A stretch of 64,000 nucleotides of DNA, taken from the NCBI GenBank assembly GCA_003864495.1, contig ML133493.1, forward strand, positions 1,991,820-2,055,819, in the 5' to 3' direction. Origin of the DNA: Nemopilema nomurai (lineage: Eukaryota; Cnidaria; Scyphozoa; Rhizostomeae; Rhizostomatidae). Of this stretch, positions 14,264 through 27,022 are shown piece after piece; position 1 is the stretch's first letter, and the number at the start of each line of letters is the position of its first letter. Under the pieces are notes generated by a model. That model saw only the letters and a list, made by a program, of their open reading frames with translations. It made no database searches and was not told the DNA's origin. The position numbers and the translations under genes were made by a program.

Positions 14264-14531
14264 AGTATACTCGTGCTTGATCTCTCTGTGAACAGGCTTG
14301 GTTCCCTGGGCAGCCTGACGACCTCTTGTACGTCGTGTATGTATGGACGACTCGGGCATACTGGTAGACGCAGTGACCAGCTGCAGGCGACGGCGACCAG
14401 GGACGGTAGCTCGCGGAGCACACCTGATACGTACACTCCCTAGACCCACCACCGCAGGCAAGCACCACCGCAATGCACATGCCGCTCCAAAGCAAGCACC
14501 CCAGTGTCATCCGTTCCATCGTTGGCCCCAT
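14264..14531 (-). CDS. Alternative (or separate) first exon: signal peptide plus TSP1-like module
   Basis: This exon begins MGPTMERMTLGCLLWSGMC, has a hydrophobic leader and then a CGGGS-x2-CTY Cys/Trp module with WSPS, HTYTTYKRSSGCPG and RDQAR. The exon at 12371-12119 encodes the same layout (CGGGS, CTY, WSPS, KRSSGCPG, RDQAR), so the two are paralogous. Both end in the middle of a Cys codon (phase 1, gtaag donors), which is compatible with the acceptor at 10617. I see no further exons between 14264 and 12371. The two exons therefore look like alternative promoters and first exons of one gene, giving mature N-termini that differ in their first module. A separate short gene is the other possibility. 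The start could also be the Met at 14519. Confidence 0.65.
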
Positions 14532-16230
14532 GGCAGTGACAACTAGTCGACCCTGTGTTGCCTAATGACTCTCTGTCGAGTTTGGTATTAGCAACATAAT
14601 TTGTTTATTAAATGTGACGAACGGCAATAAAGAAACCATATTTGATTATTAATCCTCATGTTTATGCAGCTATGCTCATAGATTTTGTTCGCAAAAAAGA
14701 AAGACTTCAAAGCAGCACCCTGCTTATATGGGCTAACCACCAAAGGTGGCATTGGCATTGAAGTTTTCAAAGAATTCTTAACGAAACTTCTGATAAGTTG
14801 AAAGGCAATCTCAGCAGATGCTTTTATTGACTCGCCATCAATTTACAAACGTTCTGGCTGGCTCTGCAGCCTATAAACCTCTGAAAAACAACAGACACAA
14901 GAGTAAGGTTGGGGGTTATTGGTCTCCCCAAACTCCAACATGTGATACCAAAATGCTTTACAAAACCTGCAGAACGTGATTTACTTTCCACAAGGACGTA
15001 GGAAGCATTTTTAAAAAGGGGCACCTTCGTGAGTGATGCTGCACAATGGGGAGGGAGCACGTGCGCAACTTTCCAATCCTATAACAAGATATTTCACTTT
15101 CAAAAAATTGTAAACAATGCTTCGGCTCGCTTTTCTGAATTATATTTGGCCAGAAAACATATTTGTTCATCACACTAAGATAAATATACTGTAATTAATT
15201 TTAGTTTAAGTACTTTCCAATCTAGCAAAACAGTCGTTCCGCGTTGTTTCAGTGCCTCTAGGAAATAGTTTTCGTGATACGTGGGTACTTGATACAAAAT
15301 TGAATGGGATAGTGTAACTGCAAGCCATTTCACGCCACCACTAGCCGGGTTGACTCAAGTTCAACAGAAATGCTGTTGCATGGACCATCGAATACTTCGA
15401 GATTCGGGGGCTCTTATTCTATTGATCAATGACTTGAAATGTTTTAGTGATCGTCAAAGGGGAATAACACAATACTGATAAACAACCAATCGCAAGACGA
15501 TCGCCGTAAGAGTGCAACTCTGAGTACGACTGTCACGTTCTAAATGCCACAGACCAATCACATCACTTTAAAACCAAAACAAATGAATCTAACTGCCAAA
15601 TACAGTCTTTTGTCTCCAAAAAAATTGCTAACGTAAATGAAATTGATTAAGCAATGTGAACTTTGAAAGAACAACAGTGGCAGCACCTACCACCCTTAAA
15701 TGGGGGCAGGCTTGAACAGAATGCGGGGCACCCTCTTACTCTTACCCTTTCACATCTTAAGACATCATCTATCAATTTCCCCTTACAGTTGCTACCCAAC
15801 ACTCATTGGAAAACAACAGTGTCTAACTACGTCATCGGTTCACGCGATTCGATACCTTGTTCGAGTAGAATTTACTTGGTGATCTTAGCACGAGTTCTAT
15901 AACAAGGGATTGATAATTTGAAAAAAGGATCTGTGACCAGCTCAGAAAGGGTAAGATGACCAGGTTGGCGATGTGTATATTGAGGGGGTGGGTGGCCACA
16001 CAAAATCATGTTGAGGGGTTGGGTGACCAAGTGTTTTTTCGCAGACAATGTCATAGTGTTCACATACTGCAACTTCTCAAGCTTTCTTGATTAAATCATT
16101 TAAATTTGTCTCTTATAATTGACAGAAAAATAGTGAATAGTGATATATATATAAATATATATACGTGTTTGTATATACAATTTTGCTGTGTGATGCAACT
16201 GCAAGTGCATTACCCAAATAATGCACATAT
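14532..16230. other. Intergenic, no gene recognised
   Basis: Lies upstream of the 14531 first exon and downstream of the repeat-family gene that stops at 16231, so it should hold a promoter and a 3' UTR. An AT dinucleotide-rich stretch lies around 16140-16180. No coding exon or element could be supported. Confidence 0.4.
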
Positions 16231-18272
16231 TCATTTTGAAATGTCTGAATATGGAGGTGGTGCATCTGCAAAACCAGTTTGCCCTGGTGCAGTTTGAAAG
16301 CCCTGCTGGTCCTGTCCCCCTGTTTTAAATTGTGCAGGTGGTCCAGGAGCAGGTGCTGTTGGCCCTCCCATACGCATGAACCACCAACTATGGACATCAA
16401 TAGGATAATCTGAACCTTTGTCTCGACTCACATACTTGGCTGAGACATCTGCTGACAGGATGACAAACCAACCTAAGCTGGCACACAGCCTCAACAAGTG
16501 AAGCAACAAAACACGTCCATGAGCACCATCATGACCGTCAAACCCATAACTCCATGGATTACTATTCAACTTCAACTCAATACTCAACCCATATGGTTGT
16601 TCACTTGCAACACCAAATAGCCAAAGTCTTTTTATCTCATTGCATAAAGCCTGTACAATGTCAGGTGGAGCATTTATGACTCGAATTCGGTCAGTATAAT
16701 TAAGGGAGAGGCAGAATATGGGAAGCACCATTGGAGGTGCACGTTGGAATGTGAGAACACTCTTGTCATTCATCCTTCTTGAAAGGTCAATTGCAATTTG
16801 TACCCTCCATCCAATGCTCATCAATCCTTCAAAAATCTTACACATGAGTAATCTTGTATCCACAGCCTCTGTGCCATCAGACCACCATGGATTGCCAGCA
16901 AGTTTGAATTCATAAGCATTAAATTTCTGCTTCTCCTCTTGGATACCACGCCCCCAAAACTGATGCAACAAGGTTTTCACACCATTTATTGCCTCTGGTG
17001 GACTATCTATTAGCCTTATACGGTCAGTTCTATTCAAGCTTATGACAAATCCTGCTACTCTTGAGCCATCCATAGGCAAACTTGGATCATATCTGAAAAA
17101 CAGGGTATCTGCAGATCCTCTCAAATTACTGCTACCATACAAAACCCAGCGTTGAGCATCAAGCTCATTGATAAGAGCCTTTATGAGCGTTTTTGATTGG
17201 ATGTTTTCTGCCCCACCCGCAGACATCCATGGGTTTCCATGCAACTTAATTTGAAGAGCATCACCAAATGCTTTCACATTCTGCACAGTTTGTGGCCAGT
17301 TTCTTTGTACAATGCCCTGAAGCATCTGATGCATAGAGGCAGGAAAGTTCACAAACTGCAGTTTGTCAGTGCTGCTCACCCCAATACAAGCAAAATTGAA
17401 CTGTGCCAGCTGTGTTTGCTCCCTATGGAAAACCCATGTGGTGAGGTCGGTTTCTCTTGACAGATCGCTTGAAATTAGCAATTTACAGCCAATGTTGTGA
17501 AGTCGAAACAGTATATGGCAACCCAACTGTCCAGTCACAACTGATTCTCCAAAGGATGACAGTCCATAAAATGGATTACCACGTAATTTAAATTCATGGG
17601 CATTACCCAGAAGGATTCTCTCCTCTTGGATTCCTACAGAAAAGCAAAAATGACTAAAAATCATAGATAATTCATTAAGGAAAAGGGCATATATAATGCT
17701 TAAGCAACTATGAATAAATATAAATAAAGAGAGTTTTGAAATTACATGAGATAAGATAAAATAGGTTTCCTGCAAACTTTGATATGATCCCATACTCCAA
17801 AGCAGGTTAAAATTGCATATGCTATAGATAAGTGTGAATCTGTCTTTATAAAATATTTATATAACATAATATACTCATGGAAACGATTTTCTTCAAAAAG
17901 GGGCAGAACAACATCTAAAAAGGAGAAGAACTATTTGAGCTTAAAAAAGGGGAGTGGTTAATTGGAACATTACTCTATATAAATAAACAATTGCCAGAGA
18001 AGATGGCAGGAAAGTAACAAGCCCCTTTTCAACAAAAGCAATTAAAGGGGTTACTGAAAGCACTGATAAACCAAAGATGATAGAAAACATTTTTTATGTC
18101 AACCATATATATAGCAACCTTTTGTCCAACACTGCATTATTGTTTCCCTTACAGTGTTCACTTCTTGCTCAGTTGGATACAACAGCCTTATTCGGTCATA
18201 AGGCCTAAGAGTGATTGCCATGTAGTCAAAGCCATAAGGCATTGGAACCAGACTTGATTGATTGCCACCCAT
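16231..18272 (-). CDS. GNPW-repeat protein A, putatively N-myristoylated, C-terminal PPPY
   Basis: Two exons, 18272-18119 and 17633-16231, give 518 residues. I do not recognise the family. Each repeat of about 114 residues starts with a [EF]xxKLxGNP[WF] motif (GNP or SNP at residues 70, 184, 298, 409). It continues with a Leu-rich helix ending in a GW-type motif and D/NLS, then a segment like FCLSLNxTDRIRxI plus NAPP, and ends in a helix with W..G. Exon 1 encodes only the second half of a repeat, and the fourth repeat lacks its second half. The N-terminus MGGNQSS fits the MGxxxS myristoylation rule. The tail is Pro/Gln-rich and ends in PPPY (residues 510-513), a WW-domain ligand type. There is no signal peptide or membrane segment, so a cytosolic, membrane-tethered adaptor is my inference. 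A splice acceptor just before the ATG implies an upstream non-coding exon. Confidence 0.85.
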
Positions 18273-19099
18273 TTTCTTTTCTATATTCTTTTGAGAAAAA
18301 AAAGAACAAGAATCATTATTTCACAGTGGGATAATTTGAGCCCTGCAAAATAGTGGAAAAGTGGCAATGATACCACCAAACCTAACAGGATATCAGTAAT
18401 GAAAATTGGCAATCGAAAAATAAAATTATTCCCCTTTACCCATTTTTAACCCTTCAAGCAGACACATTTGCCAAAACAAACAAAGTAAGAATCTGTGTAA
18501 AGGAGATTTCTTCTCACTTTTAGATAATTATTTAGAAACTTTTACATAATGCTTTTATGCAAACTATAGATATGAGGTGCTAATCAAGTGGGTGAGTCAA
18601 TAGTCAATTCCAAATTGGAACAGCCTCCTTCTATCCACAAATTGGAAGTTGCATCGGGGAAAAAACAATTATCTAAAGAGGGTTTAGCTCAAAGCCCTCA
18701 AATTGTGTTCATCATTAGCAAATATTCTTCCTTAACATTACAATCGGAATAACATGATCAATGCTGTGAGCAAAAACAAAGTCAGTGAGTGAAGTAACTG
18801 TCTATTAGCTGTCTACTTCAAACACAAAGCTGTGAGTGGCTGATACAAGCTGGGGTTCTCGCCCTTTCAAGGAACTCTTTAGTCGTAATAACATTTGAAG
18901 TTGCAAAACTTTGTTCTGTGGGCGGGACAATTCAAAAAGTCAGTCGTTGCACTTTCAAGCTCATGATCACTGATCAGCAGCATTGGATATCTTCCACTGC
19001 CCTTTTAACATAGTCTTACATACATCCTGCAGTTTCACAAAACTTAGAAGGTTACGACTGCGACATCGTTGAATAATGCTGCTTAAAGACAAAATACTA

Positions 19100-19175
19100 T
19101 TTACCTGCACTGCAGCGCCCTTCCTACATCAGCAGCCGAGATGCGGAACGGCTAATACTACGCATGCGCCGTAAC
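19100..19175. promoter_or_regulatory. Candidate promoter, possibly bidirectional, with NRF1-like site
   Basis: A local CpG-richer patch about 0.85 kb upstream of the gene A start codon contains GCATGCGC at 19162-19169, close to the NRF1 palindrome. It lies where the upstream non-coding exon of gene A would start, and a candidate plus-strand exon begins about 0.5 kb away. Inference only. Confidence 0.3.
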
Positions 19176-19278
19176 ACACGACTGCAGAAGTGTTGCACGA
19201 TATCATTTGCTTTTTTGTCATGTCATGATGCCTGTTGCATCATGCCTGTAGCAGTAACGGAGCAGTGTGGGGCCCTTA

Positions 19279-19315
19279 ATAATAATAATAATGATAATAA
19301 TAATATTTTATATTT
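19279..19315. repeat. AAT-type microsatellite
   Basis: Interrupted run of AAT/GAT trinucleotides visible in the sequence. Confidence 0.85.
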
Positions 19316-19653
19316 ACTTACTTCAGTTGAAATCCGTGCGTTTCATTATCGTATGTCTCTGCAACAACCGTCAGTATCCAAGATGACAGTTGCTTTCCTT
19401 ATTAAACAATGTTTGGCGTGATTGCAAATAAGTAATATGACGTGGATTTGCGGCATCTACATGTGACGTACGATGATGACCTTTCAGTGGAGTCCCTACA
19501 AGTGGAATTCAGAATATTTCAGCAGCTTTTTAAAAAGTGATTCCCAAATATGTTTTGGTAATATTAACAGCGAAATCAAAAGTTTGAAGGAAAAAAAGCT
19601 GAATATACCAAACATCAAATTCATCTGTAGGTAACATAGTTTTTGTCAATCCA

Positions 19654-19876
19654 GGAACAAGTGCAACACAGCCATGGAAAATCTTTCGCTTTGCCTGAAG
19701 GCTAAAGACATGGCTACATGCACCGATGACAAAAAGGTTGAATGCACTAGTGATATCAGACTGTCACACGACGCAACAGATAAGCTGAATTTAGCTGACA
19801 TTGGGAATCAGTTTGTCTCAATGCAACAAGAGCCTTACCATTCATTTGGTACTTTTCAGACATCAGATTTTAGTCA
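19654..19876 (+). CDS. Possible coding exon, 69-codon ORF, unknown
   Basis: An acceptor-like CAATCCAG precedes an ORF whose ATG is at 19674. It runs MENLSLCLKAKDMATC and ends SDFSQ at a GTATAA donor or, if unspliced, one codon before TAA. The composition looks coding (acidic, few rare codons), but I found no continuing exon and recognise no domain. It could be a small protein, the start of a spliced gene, or chance. Confidence 0.25.
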
Positions 19877-21585
19877 AGTATAATTATTTTTGTTTTATTA
19901 ACATTTGTCGCTTGCTGTATTGTTTCGTTTATTTCACAAAAGCGAAAGTTCCCACACAATGAATCAGTTATTCTCTTAACTCCAAAGAAATCCAAGTAAA
20001 TATATTCAAAAACCAAAATTTTAGAAATAAGCATGAGTTAAACTAAGGACCCTGGAGTATAAAAAAGAAAGGTCTCTTAGGTATGGTGCATAAAGAGGAT
20101 GGCTAAACTACAAATTTGGTCCCACCCCCACTTCAAAACATGTAAAATTTATAACGGATATGGGTGTCCATTTAAAAGAAACTTTGTATGTAGTTACATC
20201 AATAAATAGAAACAAGCTTTACGCCCACTTTAATGATACTTTGGATGTTTTAAAGAAACGCCTATATCCCGAAAAATATTTTTATGAAATTTCGCAGGGG
20301 CTCTTAGTTTTGTGCTTAAATATGCAAACCTGTTGTGACTGTTGAGATCTTAGAAAAAGGATCAAGGGTCAAGAACATGTTACTGTTGATTAGATGGAGG
20401 TGGCTTGAATTGAGAAACAGCAGATGAGCCCGTACCCTGGGTACAAGACTCTCTATTGTTTTACATATAGTGAATCTGGTACCGGGGTAATAAGCTAGCA
20501 GAAATATCAGAAAATTACTGGGCATGTGTTGTGTTGGAATCAAGGGGAAAACAACTCGAAGTGAACAATAATCTCCTTTTCACATTCCACCTCTTCTCTC
20601 TTAATAATTTTGATTTATTTTCCGACGCTTCCCATACATCCGTTCAAGACTCGGGAAAAAATTGAATGATTTTCGTAAAAATTTCTTTTATATATATTTA
20701 TTTGCAGATCGTTGTGTTTCCGAACCCTTGAGCGTTGGTCATAATTTTAGAAACTCGGTTAACATTTCCATGATGATATGATATGATGTGCGATATCCTT
20801 AGCTTCACATGAAATTGGCGAGTTCCCAAGTAGCTACGAAAAATGCCAGCTAAATCTATTCTTTTGTATTGCACTTTTCACTTTTAAACGTAGATGTAAA
20901 GAATTAATTCAACTACAGAGATCTTTTAGTCAATATCGCAGATATAACATAAAGTTTTCAAGACAATTCTTCTGCTGACTTCAATAATTCATGGCCATTA
21001 TACTTTACCGTTAAAGCTCTATTAAGACCTCCTTTTCCAATAGGCCCCCTCTCTAAGACTGAAAAAAATGAATAAGCCCCCTCCCCGTGGTATCCTTGAT
21101 AATCTATCCCTTCTCCTCATAGATTCCTAAGCTCATTTCATGCATAGATGATAAAGTGTAAAACTAGCAAATCCTGCAACGTGTGAAGGTAAATAAAATG
21201 GGGTGGCATTTTAATCCTTTGCCCTCCTTGCAGCCTCGTCCCCAGCACGCCACTGTATAGATTATCGGTATAGAATATATTATTGGTACCTGCTAAACCA
21301 GTGCCTAATTTAAGCAGTTTTTCCAAAACCACTGTTTGTAAAATTTGATGCAAACCACGCCCTTTAATTGGCGAAATTTTCATGCCACACCCACTTAATT
21401 TGTTTTATTCAAACAAAATTTTTCGTGCTGTGTTTTGATATTGGTCAATGATACGATAATGATAAAATAATGATTTAAGACCAGTTTTGGATTATATTTA
21501 CAAATTTACAACATCTCGTTCAAAACTTTACATCGCCCTTATTTTTTGGGCTTGATTAAGCTTTTTTTTAAAGATGGAAGCTTCT

Positions 21586-21819
21586 TCACAAACGCCCAAA
21601 AAACCATTCTTGTTGTCGTGCCTTTTCTGGCAACCTTTCCCTTCTAGTTTTTGCTCTGAGCCAATCAAGGGCTGCCTGTGATGGGGCAAAGGCTTCTAGA
21701 TCACTCATGTCTTGCGAGACATGCAAATAGTTCTTGATTGTGCTAAAGGCGATAAACACCTCAGGGAGGGATAATAAAAAGTGATAAACATCGCAACCCA
21801 AAAGAACTCTTGTGACCAT
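21586..21819 (-). CDS. Short ORF (77 codons), possible gene or transposon fragment
   Basis: Starts ATG, with a hydrophobic N-terminal half (HFLLSLPEVFIAF) followed by a charged segment (ALDWLRAKTRRERLPEKARQ) and a stop. It is more protein-like than other ORFs nearby, but I recognise no family and see no splice partners. Confidence 0.2.
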   Translation of the reverse strand: MVTRVLLGCDVYHFLLSLPEVFIAFSTIKNYLHVSQDMSDLEAFAPSQAALDWLRAKTRRERLPEKARQQEWFFGRL

Positions 21820-23358
21820 GAAACTTAAAGTTTCCCGTTCTTCCCCACTAATTTTTTTTCCAAGACTACTAATTAAATTTCCAAGACCATTCTAAATTAG
21901 GCAATGAGCTAAACATTCCGGATGGAATCTCCTAGAAATTGAGAGCAATGCGCAATGTCACGAACTTGCCCTTGCTATTCTTCGGAATTACGCGCGAAAA
22001 TTAATGAAGCTCCGCATGATTGCAGCGGTGGCTTCGAATGAGCACCCAAGCGCTTCGTTATAAATACTGGCGAGAATACTGGCGAAAAGTCAAAGGAGGT
22101 ATTTTGTATCGTATTGCATTCGGTGATATACAGAGGACAGTTTTCGTACAGGTATACTAATCATTTTGTATTTATAACATCAGGGTGAAGTTCAAAAGTG
22201 CTTGAAACGATAAAAACAAGTGAAAGTTGAGAGGGCACAGGTCAGTTCAGTAACTGCACTGGATGTTTATGTTTATGTATAAGACGCACCATTTAAAGGG
22301 GCTTTTTCAACCTTGGAATGTTGCATCAAAATGACTACTTTTGCCGTAGAAGTTTTAATTATCATCCATTTCTAATTGGACTTTCGTTTGTAGAAAGCAG
22401 ATCTATGATAGTTTCAACATTTTCACAGAAAGACAATTTTTTGCGCCAAGAACTCATACTTTATATCATAAAACATGAATTTCATGTATTGAGAGTGGAG
22501 TTGGGAGGTTGAGCTAATAAAAGATAGTCGTAGTTGAAGCTGGGAAGCCTGTTGATGAATTGAGTATAGTGTGACACAAAATTCAAAGTTGTGCCTGTGT
22601 GGAGCAATGTTGGGCCAGAGCCGACCAGCACAGACAAATAAGTACGGCTATTTTAGGCCAAGGTCTTTGTCTATCATATTTCAGATTATCATCACATCTT
22701 GTTGTTTAACAATTCAAATGATTTTGTTTTGTTTTTAAGCACATTTACAGACTGACAGTTTCTCTTTACTAATTAACAAGGTCTAAATAATATTTCTGGT
22801 AATTGTTTATAGCTTAAAATGAAATAAGAAGTGTTTTTTCAAAAGCTCCTGCAAGAGGTAAAACACGGCTTCTGTGGAGTAAATTTTACTTTAACTATGG
22901 ATGAAAGCTTTTATTCCTGGAAAACTCTCCAAGACTGACAGGCCTTTCAATGAAAAAAATTTTAAGAAAAATTTTTCGCGATGGCAGAAAGTTCCCCAAT
23001 AGCCTAACATTTGATTACCTACATGTGGGACTACTGCCAGTTTGAAGCTTAGAAATTTGATTTACAAGGAAATGATGCTTTATTTTCATTAAAAGCTTAT
23101 GACCTTTGATAAACAAATACCTTGACTTTTAGGAGCAGGCAATGACTGAAGTCAATCTTTGCTTTTTTATGATCTGTTATGTAACAACACATTTTGGTCA
23201 AATGATATTTTCTCTCACAAAGGAACAATTTCCTTTTGCTACATCTTGTTATAGTTAGTGCACCAACTTCATACAACTCAAAAATATGGGAAAAATGTTA
23301 GATGAAAATTCTCAATCTACCCTTAGGTTCCTACTGCTTTGAAATTGACACAAAAGAA

Positions 23359-25274
23359 ATGGGATGCTATCAGTCAAATTTGGTTCCAATGCCAGATGGT
23401 TTTGACTACATGGCAATCAGCATTAAGGAAAATGACAAAGTAATTCTGATATATGCAACCACATATGAGGTTAACATTGTCAGAGAGGCAATCAAACAGT
23501 CCTGGACAAAAGGTACCTAGATGCTTTGCTTAGGCAGCGTTACACATTACCAGAAGCTTTACCCATAGTTTTTTTGTCACTTTACTTACCCTGTAGCTCT
23601 TTTAATCATTCTTATAAGTGTAGACTTCTTAATACTTGTTCATTGTGACAGGCTCAGAGCAAACGTTGTGTAAAGCTAGTATTTCTGGGAGGAGTTTGAC
23701 TGATAACTTCATATCCTTTCAAGCCACTAGCAGCCCCCCCCCCTCCTGTCACTTTGAAAGCCCCATAAAATCAGGAGAAATGAACACATTTGCTTTTTCT
23801 TTGTTTCTGTACTTTTTTGCCTTGCTGTGATGTTTAATCATATTAAAACTTTTCTTTAGGAATACAGCAAGAGAGAAGCCTTTTGGGAAATGCCCATGAA
23901 TTCAAGTTGCATGGAAATCCATTTCATGCACAAACATCATTTGAAGACGCAATTATGACAAGAAAATTAGGTTGCCACATACTATTACGCCTTCACAACA
24001 TTGGCTGCAAATTGCTACTTTCAAGTAATCTCTCAAGGGAAGCAGACCTTACCACATGGATATTCCATAGGGAAGAGACACCACAAACCCAATTCGATTT
24101 TGGTTGTGTTTGGCTGAGCAGTACTGGCATGCTGCAGATTGTGAATTTTCCTGTCTCTATGCACCAGATGTTCCAGGACATTGTCCAAAGGTACCTTCCA
24201 TATACTCCGCAAAAGGTGGTCACATTAGGTGACACTCTTGAGGTTAGGATGTATGGAAACCCATGGACATCTGCTGATGGGGCTAAAAGTGTTGAATCAA
24301 ATACACTAATCAAGGCTCTTATTAATGAGCTTGATGCCCAAAGGTGGGTTTTGTATGGGAGTAGCAATATTGGAGGAGGAGCAGATTCTCTATTCTTCAG
24401 GTATGAGCCGAATTTACCCGTGGATGGGTCAAGAATGGCTGTATTTTCGATGGCCTTGAATAAAACTGATTGTCTAAGATTGGTAGATGGTCCACCTGAA
24501 GCAATTAATGGCCTGAAATCTGCATTACTTGAGTTTTGGGAAGGTGGAGTCAAGGAAGAGATGCAGGAACTAAATGTTTATGAAGTCCAACTTGCTGGCA
24601 ACCCATGGCAGGCAGATGGCGCAATGGAAGTAAATTCGAGATATCTCGTGTGTAAGATTTTGGAAAGGTTGATGAGCATTGGGTGGAGGGCACAAATTGC
24701 AATTACTCTCTCAGCAAACCCAAGTGACATGAGTGTCCTTACCTTCGAACATGCACCTGCAATGGAGCTACCCATATTTTGCCTTTCACTTAATAAGAAG
24801 GACCGGATTCGAATCATAAATGCTCCATCAGACACTTTAGAAGCTTTACGTTCTCTAATAAGGACAGTCTGGACGTTTGGTGTTCTCCTAGAGCTCACAA
24901 ACGGCACCAGCGTTGATTTCAAATTGATTAGAAATCCTTGGGGTCTTAGCTCGGATGTACATGATGGTGCACATGGACGCGTTTTGTTGCTTCACTTATT
25001 GAAGTTGTGTGCCAGGTTAGGCTGGTTTGTCATCCTATCAGCAAATGTTTCAGCCAAGCATGCGTATCGAGACAATGGCGCAGCTTACCCGATTGATGTC
25101 GATAGTTGGTGGTTCATGCGCATAAGAAGGCCACCAAGGCCACCACCTTCTATCTCCTTTCTAGAAGATCTATTTAGCACGCAGGAACATAATCAGGAGA
25201 ACATTGCGACTGCTGTGGGGCCTACCGAAAGTTTTGCTGATCGACCACCCCCATATTCAGAATTTTCTGAGTGA
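23359..25274 (+). CDS. GNPW-repeat protein B, putatively N-myristoylated, C-terminal PPPY
   Basis: Two exons, 23359-23512 and 23860-25274, give 522 residues. It is a paralogue of the gene at 16231-18272, with the same 154-nt first exon, the same phase-1 intron position and the same repeat plan. The start MGCYQSN keeps the MGxxxS rule and adds a Cys at position 3, a common palmitoylation site next to a myristoylated Gly. The last repeat ends near DVDSWWFMR, followed by a Pro-rich tail with PPPYSEFSE at the end. It is more diverged from A and C in repeats 1 and 3, but close to A in repeat 2 (INELDAQRWVLYGSSN, PPEAING). I chose the Met at 23359 rather than the upstream in-frame Met because it aligns with both paralogues. 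The function is unknown. Confidence 0.85.
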
Positions 25275-27022
25275 ACCTAAACAGGCTCTATCCTGTAAGT
25301 TCAGCTCAAATTGCACTCTGCAAATGTTTATTGACAATCTATGTATATATATATTTATGACAGTATAGACACATATGTTGATATTTCTGTTTATGCATTC
25401 AAATAGGTTTTTTTATTTACAAGTTCATTGCAAAGTCTTATTTATCAAAACTAGTTGCATCAACTTAAATATATGTTAATGGCTTTAAGAGTTTTGGAAA
25501 TTACATGAATAGAACAGAAGGTGGAAACTTGTAAACAGTGTTTTGCAACATGACTTGTTATGCTTCAGATAGCATACAGCTAACTAAATCTTCTTATTCT
25601 ACCTATCTTTAACAATCTTTTGTCTTCTATTTAATCAGCGATTCTTTTTAATCCTCTATGTTTTTAATGATTAGAAACCCCCATCAACTTCTAAACTTTT
25701 TCGAGATCAAACCCAATGATCATTGAAGACATTAGCATGTGAGGTATTTAGATTCATATTTGACAGTTAACTCCTAAAGTTCATTTCAAATGTAAGTTAA
25801 TGGTGTTATCCCGTTGGAGTATTCTACATTTACTACTATTATCTACTATGTTCCACCATTTATATAAATCCAACGTATTCTATTGCCAATTTCGGTTCTA
25901 TGTAGGAACCTGAAATTTATTATTAACTTAGAAATCCATCTTTGCTAGAGCATTCGATTTGATGAGTGCTTTTTGGTTTGAGATCATTTACTCTATATTT
26001 TGTTTAGGTTTGTGTGGAATTCCTAGCTCCCGTGACATTAAAATTATCCATTATATGAATTTTGCTGAGACATACCAACACATTATTTCACTGGCTTTCT
26101 TTACTAGAACGTAGACAAAACTTTTATATATAATGCTTTAGCCTGCTTCACTGACTGCTCAACATAGTTTGAATTCAATATGGACGCAAATCTGAATCTA
26201 CACGCAAGCTGCACCGTTACGTCCGTTTGTTGTTATGCGTGCCCGTGTATATGAAGTATAGTCTAGTGTTGTGTGTTACGCAGTAGGAGAACGGAAAAGT
26301 GCGCACTCGCATGGACAAGGGCGCGTGGTGACGTCAATTGTTGACATTTGATAATGACGTCATCCAGAATTTCGTCACCATGTAGACGACCCTTTGCTCA
26401 CGTAGGCCGGTTCAACTTCCCTCACGAAACTCAAAATATGCAATAAAATTCTTTGGACCGTGACCATGCACACAAATACGATTATCAACGCACTTTGATG
26501 GTAGGATAACGACATAGAAAGACAGAACGTGTATGAGATTTTACAAGAGTAGTATCGCAATCCATTTGTTGACGATAAAACGACGGTGGAATAGAACTTC
26601 GATGCCTTATCTTGCAGTAGCAGGTACTGGATACTTGTTAAATCTCATCTCGTTGAGCTTCTTCAAGAAATATATCTTTTATATGACGTAAACGTAACAA
26701 CAGTGAGTAGATGTTTCCTCTGGCAGAGTTGCAGTACATAGTGCACACAGTGTGCACTTCAACCCATGTCCTATGCGCATTCTCTTTAGAAGCTAGCATA
26801 GCAAGGTGGGAAAATTAGTATTACGAAGGAATTTGCGAGAATAAAACCCTGAACCTAGAGAGTTTTGAAACATGTTCCACTTCAAAACTAAAAAGAAAGT
26901 TAGCTTTCACGAAATGGAATCTGCATTTCACATTAATTGTCTGTTAGGCAGTTAATGATTTCTCTCATAAACTTTATTTCCATGCCTTCTTGGTTCTCAT
27001 GTTTAGGTTAAACTTGAGCGCA
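25275..27022. other. Intergenic between repeat-family genes B and C
   Basis: No coding exon recognised. It contains a CpG-richer patch near 26200-26370 with two CRE palindromes (listed separately), which probably includes the promoter or non-coding exon of gene C. Confidence 0.4.
26329..26362. promoter_or_regulatory. Pair of CRE/ATF palindromes
   Basis: TGACGTCA occurs at 26329-26336 and 26355-26362, 26 bp apart, in a local CpG-rich patch 0.7 kb upstream of the start codon of gene C. The motif is the consensus site for CREB/ATF bZIP factors. Its use as the gene C promoter is inferred. Confidence 0.45.

Larger units (their letters stand above)
18273..23358. other. Divergent intergenic region between repeat-family genes A and B
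   Basis: Holds the 5' regions of genes A (minus) and B (plus). Weak candidates inside it are listed separately: an exon-like ORF at 19654-19876, a short ORF at 21586-21819 and a microsatellite near 19279. Otherwise I see only AT-rich sequence without supported genes. Confidence 0.4.

Noticed and set aside
23993..24553. 186-codon ORF antisense to repeat-family gene B
   Set aside because: Shadow of the plus-strand exon, whose frame is conserved in the two paralogues.
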